Shown one piece after another: positions 1 through 12,545 of a stretch of 64,000 bases of DNA. Each line of letters starts with the position of its first letter. The first letter of the stretch is position 1. The DNA comes from Malurus cyaneus samueli. Taxonomy: Eukaryota; Chordata; Aves; Passeriformes; Maluridae. The translations under genes were made by a program, and so were the position numbers. The stretch spans positions 40,080,902 to 40,144,901 of the forward strand of contig CM019217.1 in NCBI GenBank assembly GCA_009741485.1, written 5' to 3'. The notes beneath the pieces were generated by a model that saw only the letters and a program-made list of their open reading frames with translations, had not been told where the DNA came from and made no database searches.

Positions 1-211
1 TTCCAAATTGCCAGCTTACCCACTGAGGGTCACGGCTGATCTGAGGTAAATTATATGTAAAGAACTGTTACAAATTCTGAGAAGCACTGGAGGAAAATGT
101 TCCATTGAAGAAATTTTATCCATAAATTACTCTGCAAGAAAATAGGCCTGTAGATTGAAAAAAACCAAAAACCACCAAACAACAAAACCCACCTTCCATT
201 ATGAAAGCAAA

Positions 212-1240
212 CTCCTTGTTATGATCTGATTATTATGATTATTAGAGATGCCTCTGCCAGAATTAAGATGTAAATGGCTCCATATGCTAAAGTTCATAGT
301 AAGGATTTAATTTAACAGTAAATGTGAGGTAGAGAGATAGAAAGACATAGAAAAGAGAGAGGGGTGGAGATAAAGAGAAGGAGACAGTCATCACCTCTGT
401 GGATCCAGTGGTGTCCTGTTGGTCCACTTCTTCTGGTCTTGGTGGTGGGGGTCCCACAAACCATAGAGTTCAATGGATTAATATAGGTTCAGGTGCATAT
501 GGGAACATCCATGCACCTGCCCTGCAGGGGGGAGTTTTACACAGCCTTTTGCAACAGACTGTGGATCTGCTGCAACACTCAAGGATCACATGCAGTCCTC
601 TTATGGAACACCTTAGAAATTAGTCTGGGGGGCGTGTCTCAGGGCTCTTTGGTAGTTTATGACCCTTTGTAAGCCATGACAGCTGCCTCTCATGTGAATG
701 TTCTGTGTGAACGTGACCTTCCTGAGGTGGGGGAGTTTTGCAACTGAGCCAACAGTTTGTGTAAGGGAGGATTCTCTGCAGGGTGTGCTCCTTATCTGGC
801 TTGTAGGCTCCAGTGATGCGTGTTCACCCCCTCTGTCTTATGTGGACCAGAGGTTTCACCAACACACCACAAAACTCTCCTCCTCCTTATCTGGGGGACA
901 GAATGTGCAAAGCTAGCCTCAGCAAATGAGGCTAGGGGGCTATGGCCAGCCCCAGTGGACTCATACAGAGATGATTTTCAGCACAGCTGCTAGGTTTAGC
1001 TTTCCTTGTGGCTACACTCTTCTCCCCCAGCTTATTTACTCCTCCTTAGACCTGAGATAACTGGACAATGTCTTTATCTTATCTCAAATTCCCCTACCAG
1101 GAAGCATATGCAGGGGGAGGGAGGTGGCTTTGGTGTTCACTGAAGAGCAGTTCTATCTTTGTAGTTTCCTACAGTACCCAAGTCCTTTGGTGATTTTAAC
1201 CATGTTTGAGCTATTAACCATTTCAGCCTCCCACACTCCT
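212..1240 (-). mobile_element. solo LTR of an endogenous retrovirus with 5-bp target duplication
   Basis: LTR body 217-1235 on the minus strand, beginning TGTGGGAGGCTGAA and ending GATCATAACA, so it has TG...CA ends. It is flanked by the direct repeat CTCCT at 212-216 and 1236-1240, a clean 5-bp target-site duplication. The minus-strand text includes a pyrimidine-rich run (CTTTCTATCTCTCTACCTC) near its 3' end, as in passerine LTRs I recall. A length of about 1 kb with 5-bp duplication suits an ERVL- or ERV1-like family, but the family is inferred. No internal gag, pol or env sequence is present, so it is a recombined solo LTR. ORFs at 399-623 and 698-916 fall inside it and are not genes. Confidence 0.8.
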
Positions 1241-1250
1241 GATATAAAAA

Positions 1251-1341
1251 AAGAGGTACGGGTTTGAGCAAGTGCCTTTGATGCATATCAGATTAAAGAA
1301 AGAGGTATGGGTTTGAGCAAATGCCTTTGATGCATATCGAC
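1251..1341. repeat. 49-bp tandem duplication
   Basis: AAGAGGTACGGGTTTGAGCA at 1251 recurs as AAGAGGTATGGGTTTGAGCA at 1300, and both continue through TGCCTTTGATGCATATC. The period is 49 bp with few mismatches. It begins just after the solo LTR's target duplication. Confidence 0.9.
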
Positions 1342-4300
1342 ACTTGTGATGGCAAATAGATCAAGAACCTTATTTATGGGGGTCAAGATGATGATTGCAT
1401 TCTTTGAGGGCTCAGTATGTAAAATATTAGAAGTAGACATTGATGTTCTTGGTCTAGCCCATTTTCTGTGGCATAGCCTCAAGAGGAATATTGAACTTAC
1501 ACAGAAACAAATGAGATGGGTTTTCTTACTCTAACACACAGAAAAACTGCTACATTCATGGTCAGTGAATGGAACATTTTACTGATCTGTTTCTGTGGCA
1601 ATTCCTAGTATTTATGCTTAGCCTAAGTATTAGTTTTCTGTTGAATAAAACAGAACAACCAATAGGACCCATGAATCACCACATGCCAGTGCAAAAAAAA
1701 ATCTAGAAGGATTTGGGTCTCCTGTTCATATAAGTGTCAGGAGATAACTGAATCTGCAGTTCACAACTGATTGAAAGATGACTCCATGGTGGAATATAAG
1801 TAGATTAGGAATTGCTTGCTAACTTCCTTATTACTTGACCTTCTATTTTCAGCTGAATGTCAGTGAATATGCGATTGAAGTACACATATTGATTTGATGG
1901 ACACTGAGATTTCTAGACAAGCTTTTGTTATCTCTCAAACAGGAAACATGGTATTTGAAAAATCTGAAAAGTACATTAATATATAAATACTGCCTGCCTA
2001 TCTTCAATAGGAGAATAGCTGGTGCAAATTTGTCTAGAATATATGTTAACTAAATGGAGACCAGAAAATGAAACACTTTATCCATGAAAATATTTTAATG
2101 AGAACAAATAACTATAATTGGTGGACTTCTGAACATGCTTCAGATAGGACTGTACCATCTGGAGTTACCAGCAATTTGATGAAATGCCAAATTTCTGGTT
2201 TTGAGTTCACTAATGTAACTGTAACCTATTTGACATATTCTTCATTTAAGATTTATAACTAACATCACAATGTGCTTTTGGCAGAACAAAAGTTGCCTAA
2301 CAAAAACACCTAGCTATTTCTATTTTTGCTTTTCCTATCTTATAATTATGAAATTGAGTAATCATTGCATTAGCTTAACAAACTCTTTTGCAACATGATA
2401 TTTTGTTAATATTAATGGTCATTATCACAAATGACAGCTCCCAGAAATATAGTTTAGAAAATATATAACACAAATAAAGAAACAAATACAAATCACAGAG
2501 TAGTTTTACTATGTTGTATAACAACAGATGACAAAGAAGGAATTGAGTGAAGATTACATGAATGTAAAAAGAAAATAGTAAAGCAAAGAAAATGCATGCT
2601 TTTTTATTTAGAAAGTGTCCTTCCATGCACCTTTGTGTTTGATTTTCTTGTTTATGTACAAGCTGCTAAGGGTAAAATAACAATATATAATATATATGAA
2701 ATATAGAAATAGATTTTTAAAACATAAAAAAAGAAGATATAAGCACTCAAATAGCCTAGTTGAAAAACTTCTACTTTACCTTCTTAGTTCAAATTTACTC
2801 ATTCTTGTGGCTAGCTTTTATTTTTAAAATTTGTTACACTACTATGGCTATATAGTTCTATATAGAACCACTAAATATATTCGATTACTTGACCATTATC
2901 TCCCTGAATACTCTTAATATTCCTCCCTTCTGCTGTTGTATAGTATCTTTTCCTGAACAGTTGATTTGGTAGTTTAAAGTTTGTTTATCCACAAACTGGG
3001 CTTTCATGTGTCATTGTGACATAAATAAAAATGTCATAGGCTAACATTCCCAAATTCCCTTCTCATTCACAATTAGTGCTTCTCTTTGAGCCTTTATTAG
3101 TAACAAGATTTCCCCCTTGCTACCATGGGCATTGCCTTGTTCTACTGTTTAATGTTTTAGCATCCCAAGTCCAGTTTTTTCTCTATGGAAATAACTGCCC
3201 TTCCACTCTTTCCTTTATTTCAGTCATTCTAAGTAGAAGATACGAGGAAGTGAGTGAGGGAATGGCTTCATTTATAAACTTCCCATCTGAAGTTTCTCTT
3301 CCTTTTCATCTGCAACTGAAACTCCTTCCTCTACTTTGACACTGAACAAACAGGATGGTTACCTAAGGAGCCTGAAGAGCAGGGACACACAGCTGCCCAG
3401 CTGCCTTCCCTTTTTGTATGTCCATGTATTTGGTATATTCAGCTTTGTGGGAATAAGGAAGTAAATCATTCACAATAAAGAGGCAGACCCAGAAAACTAG
3501 AAAACAATTGAGCATCTCTAGAATGTATTTCCTTTATTGATATATTTATGAATATATATCATGTGTATAGTATGAATTATTTGTTATATATACATATGAT
3601 GTATAATTTATATTAGTATCAATTGAGTTATCTGAGTAGGCAAATCCAGTCTTGTCTCCCATCAGAGAGAGACACGACCGTTGAAGGTTCTAGAGTGTCA
3701 CTTTCTGGCCACAAGCTGAAAAAAGTCTTTCTCCCTGATGCAATTAAACTCTAATTATTTATCACACAATTCATCACAGGGTTTGAAATCATATGTCTTG
3801 TCTCTCTAATATGTTGCTAATATTTTCTTCCTTTACTCCAGCTTTTTTTGTTTCTTATAACAGTTTGCTTTTGGATCACCTTTTTCCTCACTTCTTTCCC
3901 TTCTTGCTCCCAAAGAAAATAGGACAAAGCAAAGTGGTGTAGTTTCTAACATCTGTCAAAATATGACCTTGGATAAGGGCAGTACACATTGGTTTGCAGT
4001 GAACACATTGCTTTTGTGTAGCAGGGACTGAACTAGTGAAGTTTGTTTCCTTCTCCAAACTGTCCCAGAATTATGTTTCTGATGGAAGTATGCCAGCTTA
4101 CACAAAGAATTTTAGCCATAAAATAAGGTAATGACTTTAGCTATAAAATAAAGTACTGACATCCATGTGGAAGAAAAAGTCCTAAAATCTCTAAATTCAC
4201 AATAACAGCTTGATAGAAAACAGACTCTGAAGAAAAAAGTGGTGGCCTAATCTTCCAGCTGTAGATTTATTGCATGGTAAATGAGGATAAATCTGTTCAG

Positions 4301-5265
4301 TTGCAACTTTTACAGCATATGACCTTTTTCCTTAACTTAATCAATAGAGCAACCAATATTCCAGTTTTCTCTGAATCCATTTTGAACAACAAAACCAATT
4401 CGTCTATGGCATGTCTCCAAAATTAAGAAAACAAACCTCAGATAACAAACTGATAAATGAAATTTTGAAATAATTGAACTAATCTAAGTAAAAAAAATAT
4501 ATTGTTAAGGGATACACAGTAAATCCTGAAATACATTGGAATTCAGCCTGAATGTACAGGATGATGGGGCTTGTAGTGTTTTTTTTTTGTGACAATCATC
4601 CACTAATGATCGTTAAAATACAACAGGAAATGCAGATGCTACATTCCTTTTTTCAGTAAAATAGTTTTGTGCTTTGAGTGCCATACTGTAATTGAAGTTG
4701 ATCTTTTGACTAGGAAAAGTAAGCCTTTTCTTAAAAGGATTAATTAATTTTTATTGTTGGCTAAAATTCCTGTGAATCTGGATTTACAGGAAAACTCTGC
4801 ACATAAAAAAGAGTAAATACACCATGCAGCCACATGTATTATGTCTGTCACTGAGGAAATGTCAATCCAATTGTGTATTTATTAAAAAGCTGACTGAGAA
4901 ATCTCTGAGTGTGTACAATAACTCAGAGCATCCCTTCTGTATCTGACTTAGTGAACCCAAGCAGATCAGGAAGAGAGTTCATGTGCAGTAGCCATAGTTT
5001 TAGGGAATCCTGTATGTTAGGATGTCTCAAGGGAATCGGGAACTACTGCTCTGAGAGAACACAAAGCCATCTCTGTTTAGACCAAAGATGCTCCTAGGTG
5101 AATATTCTGTCTGCAGCAAAAGATGACAGGGCTTATCTGAAAGGAAAGCGTAATTAACACAGCTAGCGTAGGTGGTCCTAGTCTGCAGCAATCTGTGGGT
5201 CAGGAATTTTCTGAGGCAGAAATGCTATCTTTATAATTATTAAAAAATTCTGGCATCTGAAACAT
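1342..5265. other. intergenic, no gene recognised
   Basis: AT-rich sequence with short ORFs (62-87 codons) lacking similarity to anything I know. An AT-dinucleotide-rich stretch lies at about 3536-3625. No exon or repeat recognised. Confidence 0.7.
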
Positions 5266-5269
5266 TCTG

Positions 5270-6030
5270 TGGAAAGAAGTTCCATTGCTCAATCTTATAT
5301 GTTGCGTGAAGTACCATCTTTCTTTCTTTTTTTTTTCTTTTATTTTGACCTTCCTCATGAAGGTTTTAATGTCATTGTTTTAAGCCTCTTGTTACTGCCA
5401 AGCACTGATTTTTATTCATATTCCTCATAAATCTCTCTGACAGTTCATCTGGATTGCCTTTTTGCAGACTGAAGGCTGTTTAGTACAGAATCTTCCCTGC
5501 ATTTGTTCCAGTTCCACTATATCCGTTCTGACATAAGGAATTGCATACGGTATTCGAAATGCAGAAGCACAGTCAATTTATTCTGCAGCACAATATTTTT
5601 TCTGTTTTGTTGTGTTTATTTTTTTCTCTTTTTCTTTCTCCTTCTGTCTTTGTCTTCCTCTTTTTCCTTTTTTTTTTGATTCTTACTGAGTGCTCAGTCA
5701 GATCTTTCATTGACTTATTTATTCTAATTCTAAGGTGTTTTTCAAGAACCGTAGTAAACATCTAAGAACCTATTTTAATATCTGTAAAGTTAGGACTGTT
5801 TTTTTCTTATATGCATGATTTTAGAAATTTTGTTTCTGAAATTTTCCTGCCTTCTGTCACCCAGCCACTGAGTCTTTCAATGTTCATCTGCAATTCTTCA
5901 CAGTCACCCATGTTTACTACTGTTATTTATGTAAAAGTTAGCAAATTTTGCCACTTTATTGCTTTCCAGATCTCTTGTAACAATAGATAAAACAAAGTTT
6001 TCATATATTGTCCATGTTCATATATGTCCA
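5270..6030 (-). mobile_element. ancient CR1/L3-like LINE remnant
   Basis: Reverse-complement phrases of the old amniote CR1/L3 3' region appear in order. They include the stretch around GGAATTGCATACGGTATTCG (consensus about GAACTGCACACAGTATTC), CAATATTTTTTCTGTTTTGTT, GTCACCCAGCCACTGAG with TTCATCTGCAATTCTTCACA, and GCAAATTTTGCCACTTTATT with CCAGATCTCTTGTAAC. It is interrupted by low-complexity T/C-rich DNA at about 5605-5680. Heavily diverged, and older than the other CR1 copies here. Confidence 0.7.
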
Positions 6031-6054
6031 TTCTCATTCATGCCAAGAAGTATT

Positions 6055-6092
6055 ACAAATTAAGCACTTCAGGCAAATTAAGCACTTCAGCT
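6055..6092. repeat. short tandem duplication (about 18-20 bp)
   Basis: AAATTAAGCACTTCAG occurs twice in a row, separated by GC. A minor local slippage-type duplication. Confidence 0.85.
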
Positions 6093-6153
6093 CTTCCACA
6101 TATTCAAAACCACTTTTAAAAAATTTACCAGCAAATAGACCAGAGATTTGAAT

Positions 6154-6586
6154 TCAGAAACTCTCACAGAGTTTCCAACCGGATGGTTCAGGATGAAAAT
6201 AATAAGAAGGATTACTTTTCACCAATGGGGACTCATTATTGGCACTGTTGATCCCATTCGCATGGTACCCCTCCTCTTGCCTGGTCAAAACTGCGGTAAT
6301 TTCTGTAACAAATGGAATAAATGGCACTTCAGTACCACAGGGAGAAAGGTTTTAATCATTTCATAAGGTCTGTTCTGAGGCACTGTAGTAGCATTGTTTT
6401 TCATCTTACTGTACGGTTCATCAAACAAAAAGAAATATTTTTCCATTCTGTGATGTGGAGAGCAGATGTTTTTTTAGTCCATCTGGACCAACCATAATCC
6501 ACGTGAGTAACTGAGATTGCAGGAGACTGAATATAATGAGCCACATCTCGTCCACCGAGGATTGTGTTCCTTGGTTCTTGAAGAGC
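6154..6586 (-). pseudogene. degenerate coding-like stretch, unidentified
   Basis: On the minus strand, three successive open frames read like protein but sit in different frames. The first (6586 to 6401) begins after an acceptor-like GTTGTTGTTGATAG and reads ALQEPRNTILGGRDVAHYIQ and on to HVDYGWSRWTKK. The next frame gives YFFLFDEPYSKMKNN and PQNRPYEMIKTFLPV. The last (to the TGA at 6154) gives VPFIPFVTEITAVLTRQEEG and SNPSYYFHPEPSGWKLCESF. I do not recognise the family. Two frame changes suggest a decayed exon or retrocopy. Chance cannot be excluded, because each frame is only about 50-65 codons. Confidence 0.35.
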
Positions 6587-6599
6587 CTATCAACAACAA

Positions 6600-8870
6600 C
6601 AAATTACTACAAAAAAAGAGGGATTAAGTCAAACAAACAAGAAAGAAAAGGAAAAGAAAGGAACATGGCATGATAAGACAACTCCTGGGACATACTGAGG
6701 GGCAGCAGGAAACTCTAATTCCCTGAATGGGAAACTGGAATGTAGAAGGAAAAGCAGAGGCAAAGAATTTTAGGAAGTCCTATGCAATACATATATATTT
6801 TAGTTTCTCTTTCCACTTTCTTTAGATCATTTGGGCACATTGGGTACAATCTGTGTATGTAATGTGAATTGCTCTTGCTTTTTTCTTTCTGATTACTTTC
6901 AGAATAATCACTCAGTAAGTGATCTCAGTTGTATCTTACTGGTAATGTTATGGGAAGAATCCATCTACAAGATTTTCAGGTTTGTCAAAAGACATTGAGT
7001 TCCTAGATACTGTAATTTCTTTCAAAAATAAGATATTTCATCAGGTGGGGTTTCAAAATTACCTCTTTATACAGACATAGTTTTATTTATGAGTTTGGAA
7101 TTGACTTGTAGCTCTCATGAGATCTTATCTATCAGTGAGGAATCAGTAACTGAGAGCTGAGCACTAAGGCAATGTCCTTTCAGTAGCCAGTCTACATATG
7201 CAACTTTCTCACCTGTTGATCGTCTGTATCTTCTTCTGTGCTACACTGCTTTCTTCAAACTCCAAACAAGTGCTTATTTATGATTTTTCCACACAAACCA
7301 GCTTTTGTTTTAAAGGTGCTTTTTACAATTTTTTTCATACTCCTTCTGTTATCCTGTTTCTTAACACTTACCTTTTGGAAAAAAAAAATCCAACACAAAC
7401 CAACTAGTTCTTCCTCATGAGTAGGAGGAGGTAAAACTGAAATGCTACCACAATGCAAGAGACAGAAAATGAGAACTGGGGAAAGGGTAAAACCACTTGT
7501 TTTTGCTTGCAGTGCCAGTTTATGCTGCATTGAAGTTATGAAAATACAAAGTAAGAAATGCAGTCTGAGATGTCAAGTGTGCAGAAATCTACAGTAAAAC
7601 ATCTGAATAAAGTGAAAATGTTTTAGATTCAATTATTACATAAGTAAATTAAAAAATACAAATATTTAATTTGTTCACTGATTTCATGCTTAATGCCCAT
7701 CATATATTGACACTTTGATGAATGTCTGTCTAGCCAAAACATTATTGCAAGCATGGAAAGGTTGCTAGGCTGTGCAAACAAAATGAGATGGATTGTTTGA
7801 GAACATGTCAGGACAGAAAAAGAGGTCTTCCAGGCTCTGGATAGTTGGTAAAGTCCTCTGACAGCTACAAAAACTTCACTCAAGGTTGTGGAAGACGTGC
7901 CTGAACTGTGATAATCAGATAAAAAACCAATTCACTAAAACTTGTTCTATTTCTTATTTGGAGGTCATTACAGGGAAGCCACACTCAATTTTACTTGAGT
8001 TACTCTCTCCAAATGTGACTCCCGACAAACTCCAATACACTGACTTCAGCTATGCAGACAGTTGGAATTTCTGAGCTGTTTATACATTTTAGAATTAATC
8101 ACATTCATAGATTCAGCTTGGATCCAATCGGTTTTGTAACTAATCAAATTATGGCTATATTGGTATAATTCAAAATATTGGGCTGACATCAACTAGAAAA
8201 AGAATGTATTTGACTCCAATAAAATAACGGATAAATAAACTGTACAAACTCTTAGAATAATTGGAGGTGAACCTATCCATTGATCTGTGAAGGGATTTGG
8301 AATGATACTGATGAAATTTGCTGTGGGCATCTCAATCAATGGAAGATTACTGGCTATATTTGGAAAAATAAAATAAAATAAGAATATAGTAAATAAAACT
8401 GTACAGTTTTTCCATATTTAAAAATGTGTTTTGGGGGATCCCTTAAAAGTCATATTTTTTCTTTTCATCTAGTTAGAAACTGCCCAACTTTTTATATGAA
8501 GAAAGAACTCAGACATTCATGCAACTGAACTCCATACAATAATTTTAAGCTTTGAAATGAGTAAAACATTCTGTACTGTAGCTATTTTAATCTCATTTCT
8601 ATACTAGATAGCTGTGCAAGCTACAATATTGATTCATCTGGGTGGAATGAAATATGACTAGCAATAGTGATACAGAAAAATCTGTTGATCTGATTTCCAT
8701 TCCCTGCCACTGCTCCAGACCATGAATACTTTAGCTTCCAATTGTTCAGCCAAAGAGTGGTAAAAATACTCTGAGATAGGAGCAGTAGCTTCAAAATTGT
8801 TGAAAATTTAATTTTGTGGTTTCCCTATTGTGATAGTACAACTCCTCTTCCTCCTTGGTGCCACTCTTGA
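6600..8870. other. intergenic, no gene recognised
   Basis: AT-rich DNA with short unmatched ORFs (up to 91 codons at 7255-7530, minus strand; 84 codons at 7629-7883, minus). No splice-compatible exon, known repeat or RNA gene recognised. Confidence 0.65.
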
Positions 8871-8871
8871 A

Positions 8872-9590
8872 TCTCACAGAATCATAGAACAACTTGATTG
8901 GAAGGAAGCCACAAGGATCACCGAGTTCAGCTCCTGGCCCTGCAGAGGGCAGCCCCAAGAGTCACACATGTGCCCACCACCTTTGTCGAAATGCTTCTTG
9001 AACTCTGCCAGGGTGGTGCTGTGACCGCTTCCCTGGGGAGCCTGTTCCAGTGCCCGAACACCCTCGGGGTGACAAACCTCATCCTAATATCCAGCCTAAA
9101 CCTCCTCTACACAGCTTCATGCCACTGGGTCCTGTCACTGGCCACCAGAGAGATCACTGCCTGACCCTCTGCCTTCTGCTTGCAAGGAAGCTGCAGACCA
9201 TGANCACCCTTGGGGTGACACACCTCATCCTAATATCCAGTCTAAACCTCCTCTACACAGCTTCATGCCACTGGGTCATGTCACTGGCCACCAGAGAGAT
9301 CACTGCCTGACCCTCTGCCTTCTGCTTGCAAGGAAGCTGCAGACCATGATGAGCTCTCCCCTCAGTCTCCTCCAGGCTGAACAGACCAAGTGACCTCAGC
9401 CACTCCTCATATGGCTTCACCTCCATACCCTTCACCATCTTCACTGCCCTCCTTTGACCTACTCCAATTGCTTAACATCCTTGCTATAGCAAGGTGGTGC
9501 CCAAAACTGCCCACGGGATTCAAGGCAAGGCCACACCAGTGCAGAGCAGAGTGGCACAATCCTCTCCCTCGACCAGCTGGTGACACTTTG
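8872..9590 (-). mobile_element. CR1 LINE 3' fragment carrying an internal 146-bp duplication
   Basis: Starts CTCACAGAATCATAGAACAA, the reverse complement of a CR1 3' terminus, and continues through typical reverse-complemented CR1 3' text (CCTGTTCCAGTGCC, CTCCTCTACACAGCTTCATG). The block at 9059-9203 is repeated at 9205-9349 with very few differences (period 146 bp), with an ambiguous base N at 9204. The ORFs here (8830-9444) are products of CR1 text. Confidence 0.9.
9059..9349. repeat. 146-bp direct duplication with N at the junction
   Basis: CACCCTCGGGGTGACA at 9059 recurs as CACCCTTGGGGTGACA at 9205, and both run through CTGCAGACCATGA. A single N separates the copies at 9204. Either a real tandem duplication or an assembly join of two overlapping contig ends or haplotypes. 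Confidence 0.9.
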
Positions 9591-11807
9591 TCAACTGGCT
9601 TATCAACTGCTTATACTGCCTATAGTACAGTGATATCACTGTGTATTGTCATTAGAATATGGAAACATAAAACATATTAATTGTAAGTGTCACTGTGAAT
9701 AGTATTTGTTTTCATATTTAAAACATATTAATAAACATGACTTCCTTTCTTATTCATGCCTTTTCCTCCCAAGACATAAGCAGAACACTGATATCTCCAC
9801 ACTATTTTCCACATTCAAGTCCAGGAGAGATACCATAAAGAAACTTTTTTTCAACAGACTCCTTTATTGCATCCAAAGAAATTAAATAAAATGTTGTAAA
9901 AACAGTTTGAGTGCTACCACTTTAGCTTTAAAAGCATGATGGGAGCAATTATGCATACCTATCATAGCAGCAGGGCTGAATAAGTAAATGTAGGAAAGAC
10001 CACCTCCAGAGAGCTTCATTAAATACTTGGAGGCAGAAAGCAGGGCTTACAATACCTTTTATCCCAGCCTTGACAGATGACGTCAGATTCCAGTCCTAGC
10101 AGTGACATTTCTTAACTGCTCAGACCTTGAAAACATGCGTTGGAGCTACTATGATTCAAGTGCTCCTCTCTGAAATGTTTATTTTCCTACAACATCTGTG
10201 TTCTCATGCTGTTACATTGCAGATTATTTACAAATGCCCTGGCTGAGTGGTTGATGATGTTTACTGTGCATCAAGCCTTTCAAAATCCTCATTCTAAGAG
10301 TAATGCTGTCGTACATGTTAAGGGCTAAGGTGCAGGATTCAGATGAAATAAAGCATCTTTTTTGTTTGAAAGATGCTGCCAGTTCTGCACAAACACAGAG
10401 GAAACTGTCATAACACAATCTATATGCCAGAGTAAAGCTATAAAACACTAAAATCCTTTAAAAAAAGCCAGGAACGATGTGGTTCATAGGAGAGTTGAAG
10501 AATTTTAGTTACATAAATGCAAGGTACAGACCTGAGTATTTTTTTGCATTTATAAAATATGTGTGTTTAGCAAATAAAATGAATTTTCATTCAACTAATT
10601 CCATCCTACATTATGGCACCAATTATTTTAGCTTTTGTTAGGAAAGGGTTTGGCATATATAAGGGCTATGTCTGCCTTGGGGAAATCATTCTCTTTCAGT
10701 CACACTGATCAACTTTCTCATGCGAACTCATATATCTTGTATTATAGTCCATTACAGGTACATCTGAAAAAAACAAATTTTTAAAAACTTGACTAATAAT
10801 AAATTGTCCTTGCTTAATTTAAAATGAAAGTTGGTTTTGCAGTATTTGTTTTTGCAGAATTGGATTTTAGCAGGATTCTACCTCTATTCATTCCTTAATT
10901 GCATATATATTTAATTTCTGCCACTCCCTTAGGGATTAAAATATATTTGCCAGTGAGATTCAATATAAACAATTTTTATGACAGCTCAACATTTAATCTC
11001 CATGCAATTGACAACTAATTGTTGTTGACATTTAATTGCATGATTTTCTAAAGATCTCTTTTGTTAAAGAGTTTGCAGTACAGGTCAGTAATATTCAGAA
11101 CATGCTTCCCTTGTACACTCATTTCAGGATCCCAGTGCTGCCACTGAAGGTGATGATTCCTAGCCTAGGTGTTCTGAGTAACTGTGCAGTGAGAGAGTTT
11201 ACTGCAAGCTATTTACACATACAGCCTATACAGGCTCCTCACTTCTGACAGTGCAAAAACTATCAAGTGCCTACAATGTACCTGTTCTGCTTGACTTACA
11301 CATAACTGTACACAAATGAAAAAAGTACTGATGAAGTAAGTTACACAAATATGGACATCTATAATTTTCCTACTAAATAAAATTCTGCTGGCTGCATCTG
11401 CTATGTCATAACGAAGAGTGAAAGTACCAGAGAATGAAATCTTCTGCCTTCACATGCTCCCTTCAGGCTGCGTGGGGTACTAGTGAAGCACTCTTGTGAT
11501 GGTGTGTTCAGCGTAGCCTGGACATTCACAAGAATGAAATGTTTTGAGTGCCATTAGAGCTGTGGGGCACACAGCTCTCTCAAAGCTGGAGGGGAAGGTC
11601 ATTACACAGAATATGTACCATTCTCTGCTCTCATCAGATATTCAAGTCCCAGTCCTCTCTGGCTCTTCCATCACCCATTATCACATCTAACTTTTTCATG
11701 TATTAATCTCTTTTTATCAATTTATACTCCTCAGGCCTACATTGTATTCTGCTGTTTACCGTGTCGCCTGGTGATGAAGAGCACATGGAATCCTGTCCAA
11801 AGGACAG
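9591..11807. other. intergenic, no gene recognised
   Basis: AT-rich sequence with scattered short ORFs (74 codons at 10224-10448, minus; 70 codons at 11036-11248, plus). No exon, RNA gene or clear repeat recognised. Confidence 0.65.
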
Positions 11808-12288
11808 TGTTGTGATAAGTTGGTTCATGAAATCGCCACATGCTTTATTAAAACAGTTTGACAGCCCCAGCACAATTTTGCCCAGTTTGTGACACCTTCA
11901 TATATCTGAGGGGGGAGGGGAAGGGAACTGCGAACGTGCAGAGAAGACTCCTGGCTCCCCGTAACCCCGCCTACCAATAATCGTCATAGCAACCGCAAAA
12001 GACCCCCAATAACAGCACAATGCAGACCGATCAGGATGTCTGGAAGCTTCTAGAAACACCACGTCACCTAGAGACAGAGGGGGTATAAAAAGGGGGCTCA
12101 GATTACGTGCTGCGCGGTGTCGTAGGTGTTAGTGGAGGAGACTCACCTAGCTGGTGTCCTAGGTGCAGCCGGTCACTTGCCTAGCCCGCCCAGCGCTGTG
12201 GTTGCTTGACTAATACCTGTCTGCTTAATTAATAAATCGTTAATTGGATTCTAACCTCTGATTGAATATTGAGGCTCAATTTATCACA
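11808..12288 (+). mobile_element. LTR of an endogenous retrovirus, sense copy of an inverted pair
   Basis: Begins TGTTGTGATAAG and ends TTTATCACA, giving imperfect inverted TG...CA ends. It contains TATAAAA at 12084-12090 and AATAAA at 12231-12236, the U3/R landmarks of a retroviral LTR. Length is 481 bp. A closely related copy lies in opposite orientation at 12546-12997. No matching target duplication directly flanks this copy. Confidence 0.85.
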
Positions 12289-12545
12289 GGCTTGTCTGTA
12301 GGCTCACCTTAACAGTGACCTCCTGATGCTGCCTGCCTTTTGCACATCATTTGGGACTTCCCATGGATAAATCGTGTTAAAAGAGAAAACACTGTGCTTC
12401 TTGTGCTTTTACCCTCCCGACGAAGAGCCTGAAGTTGGTCAGGAGGAACTTGAGTCTGTTCTCTCCTATGGGTCAGTGACACCATGTGTGCCAGATCCCA
12501 GGGTGCCAAGAGTCCTTCCTGCACCTCACTGACTTGTGTGACACA
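12289..12545. other. 257-bp spacer between inverted LTRs
   Basis: Sequence lying between the 3' ends of two tail-to-tail LTRs. A 93-codon minus-strand ORF spans it and part of the second LTR, but I recognise no retroviral gene. Neither LTR is followed by a TGG primer-binding start that I can see. It could be an internal remnant or host DNA between two insertions. Confidence 0.6.
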
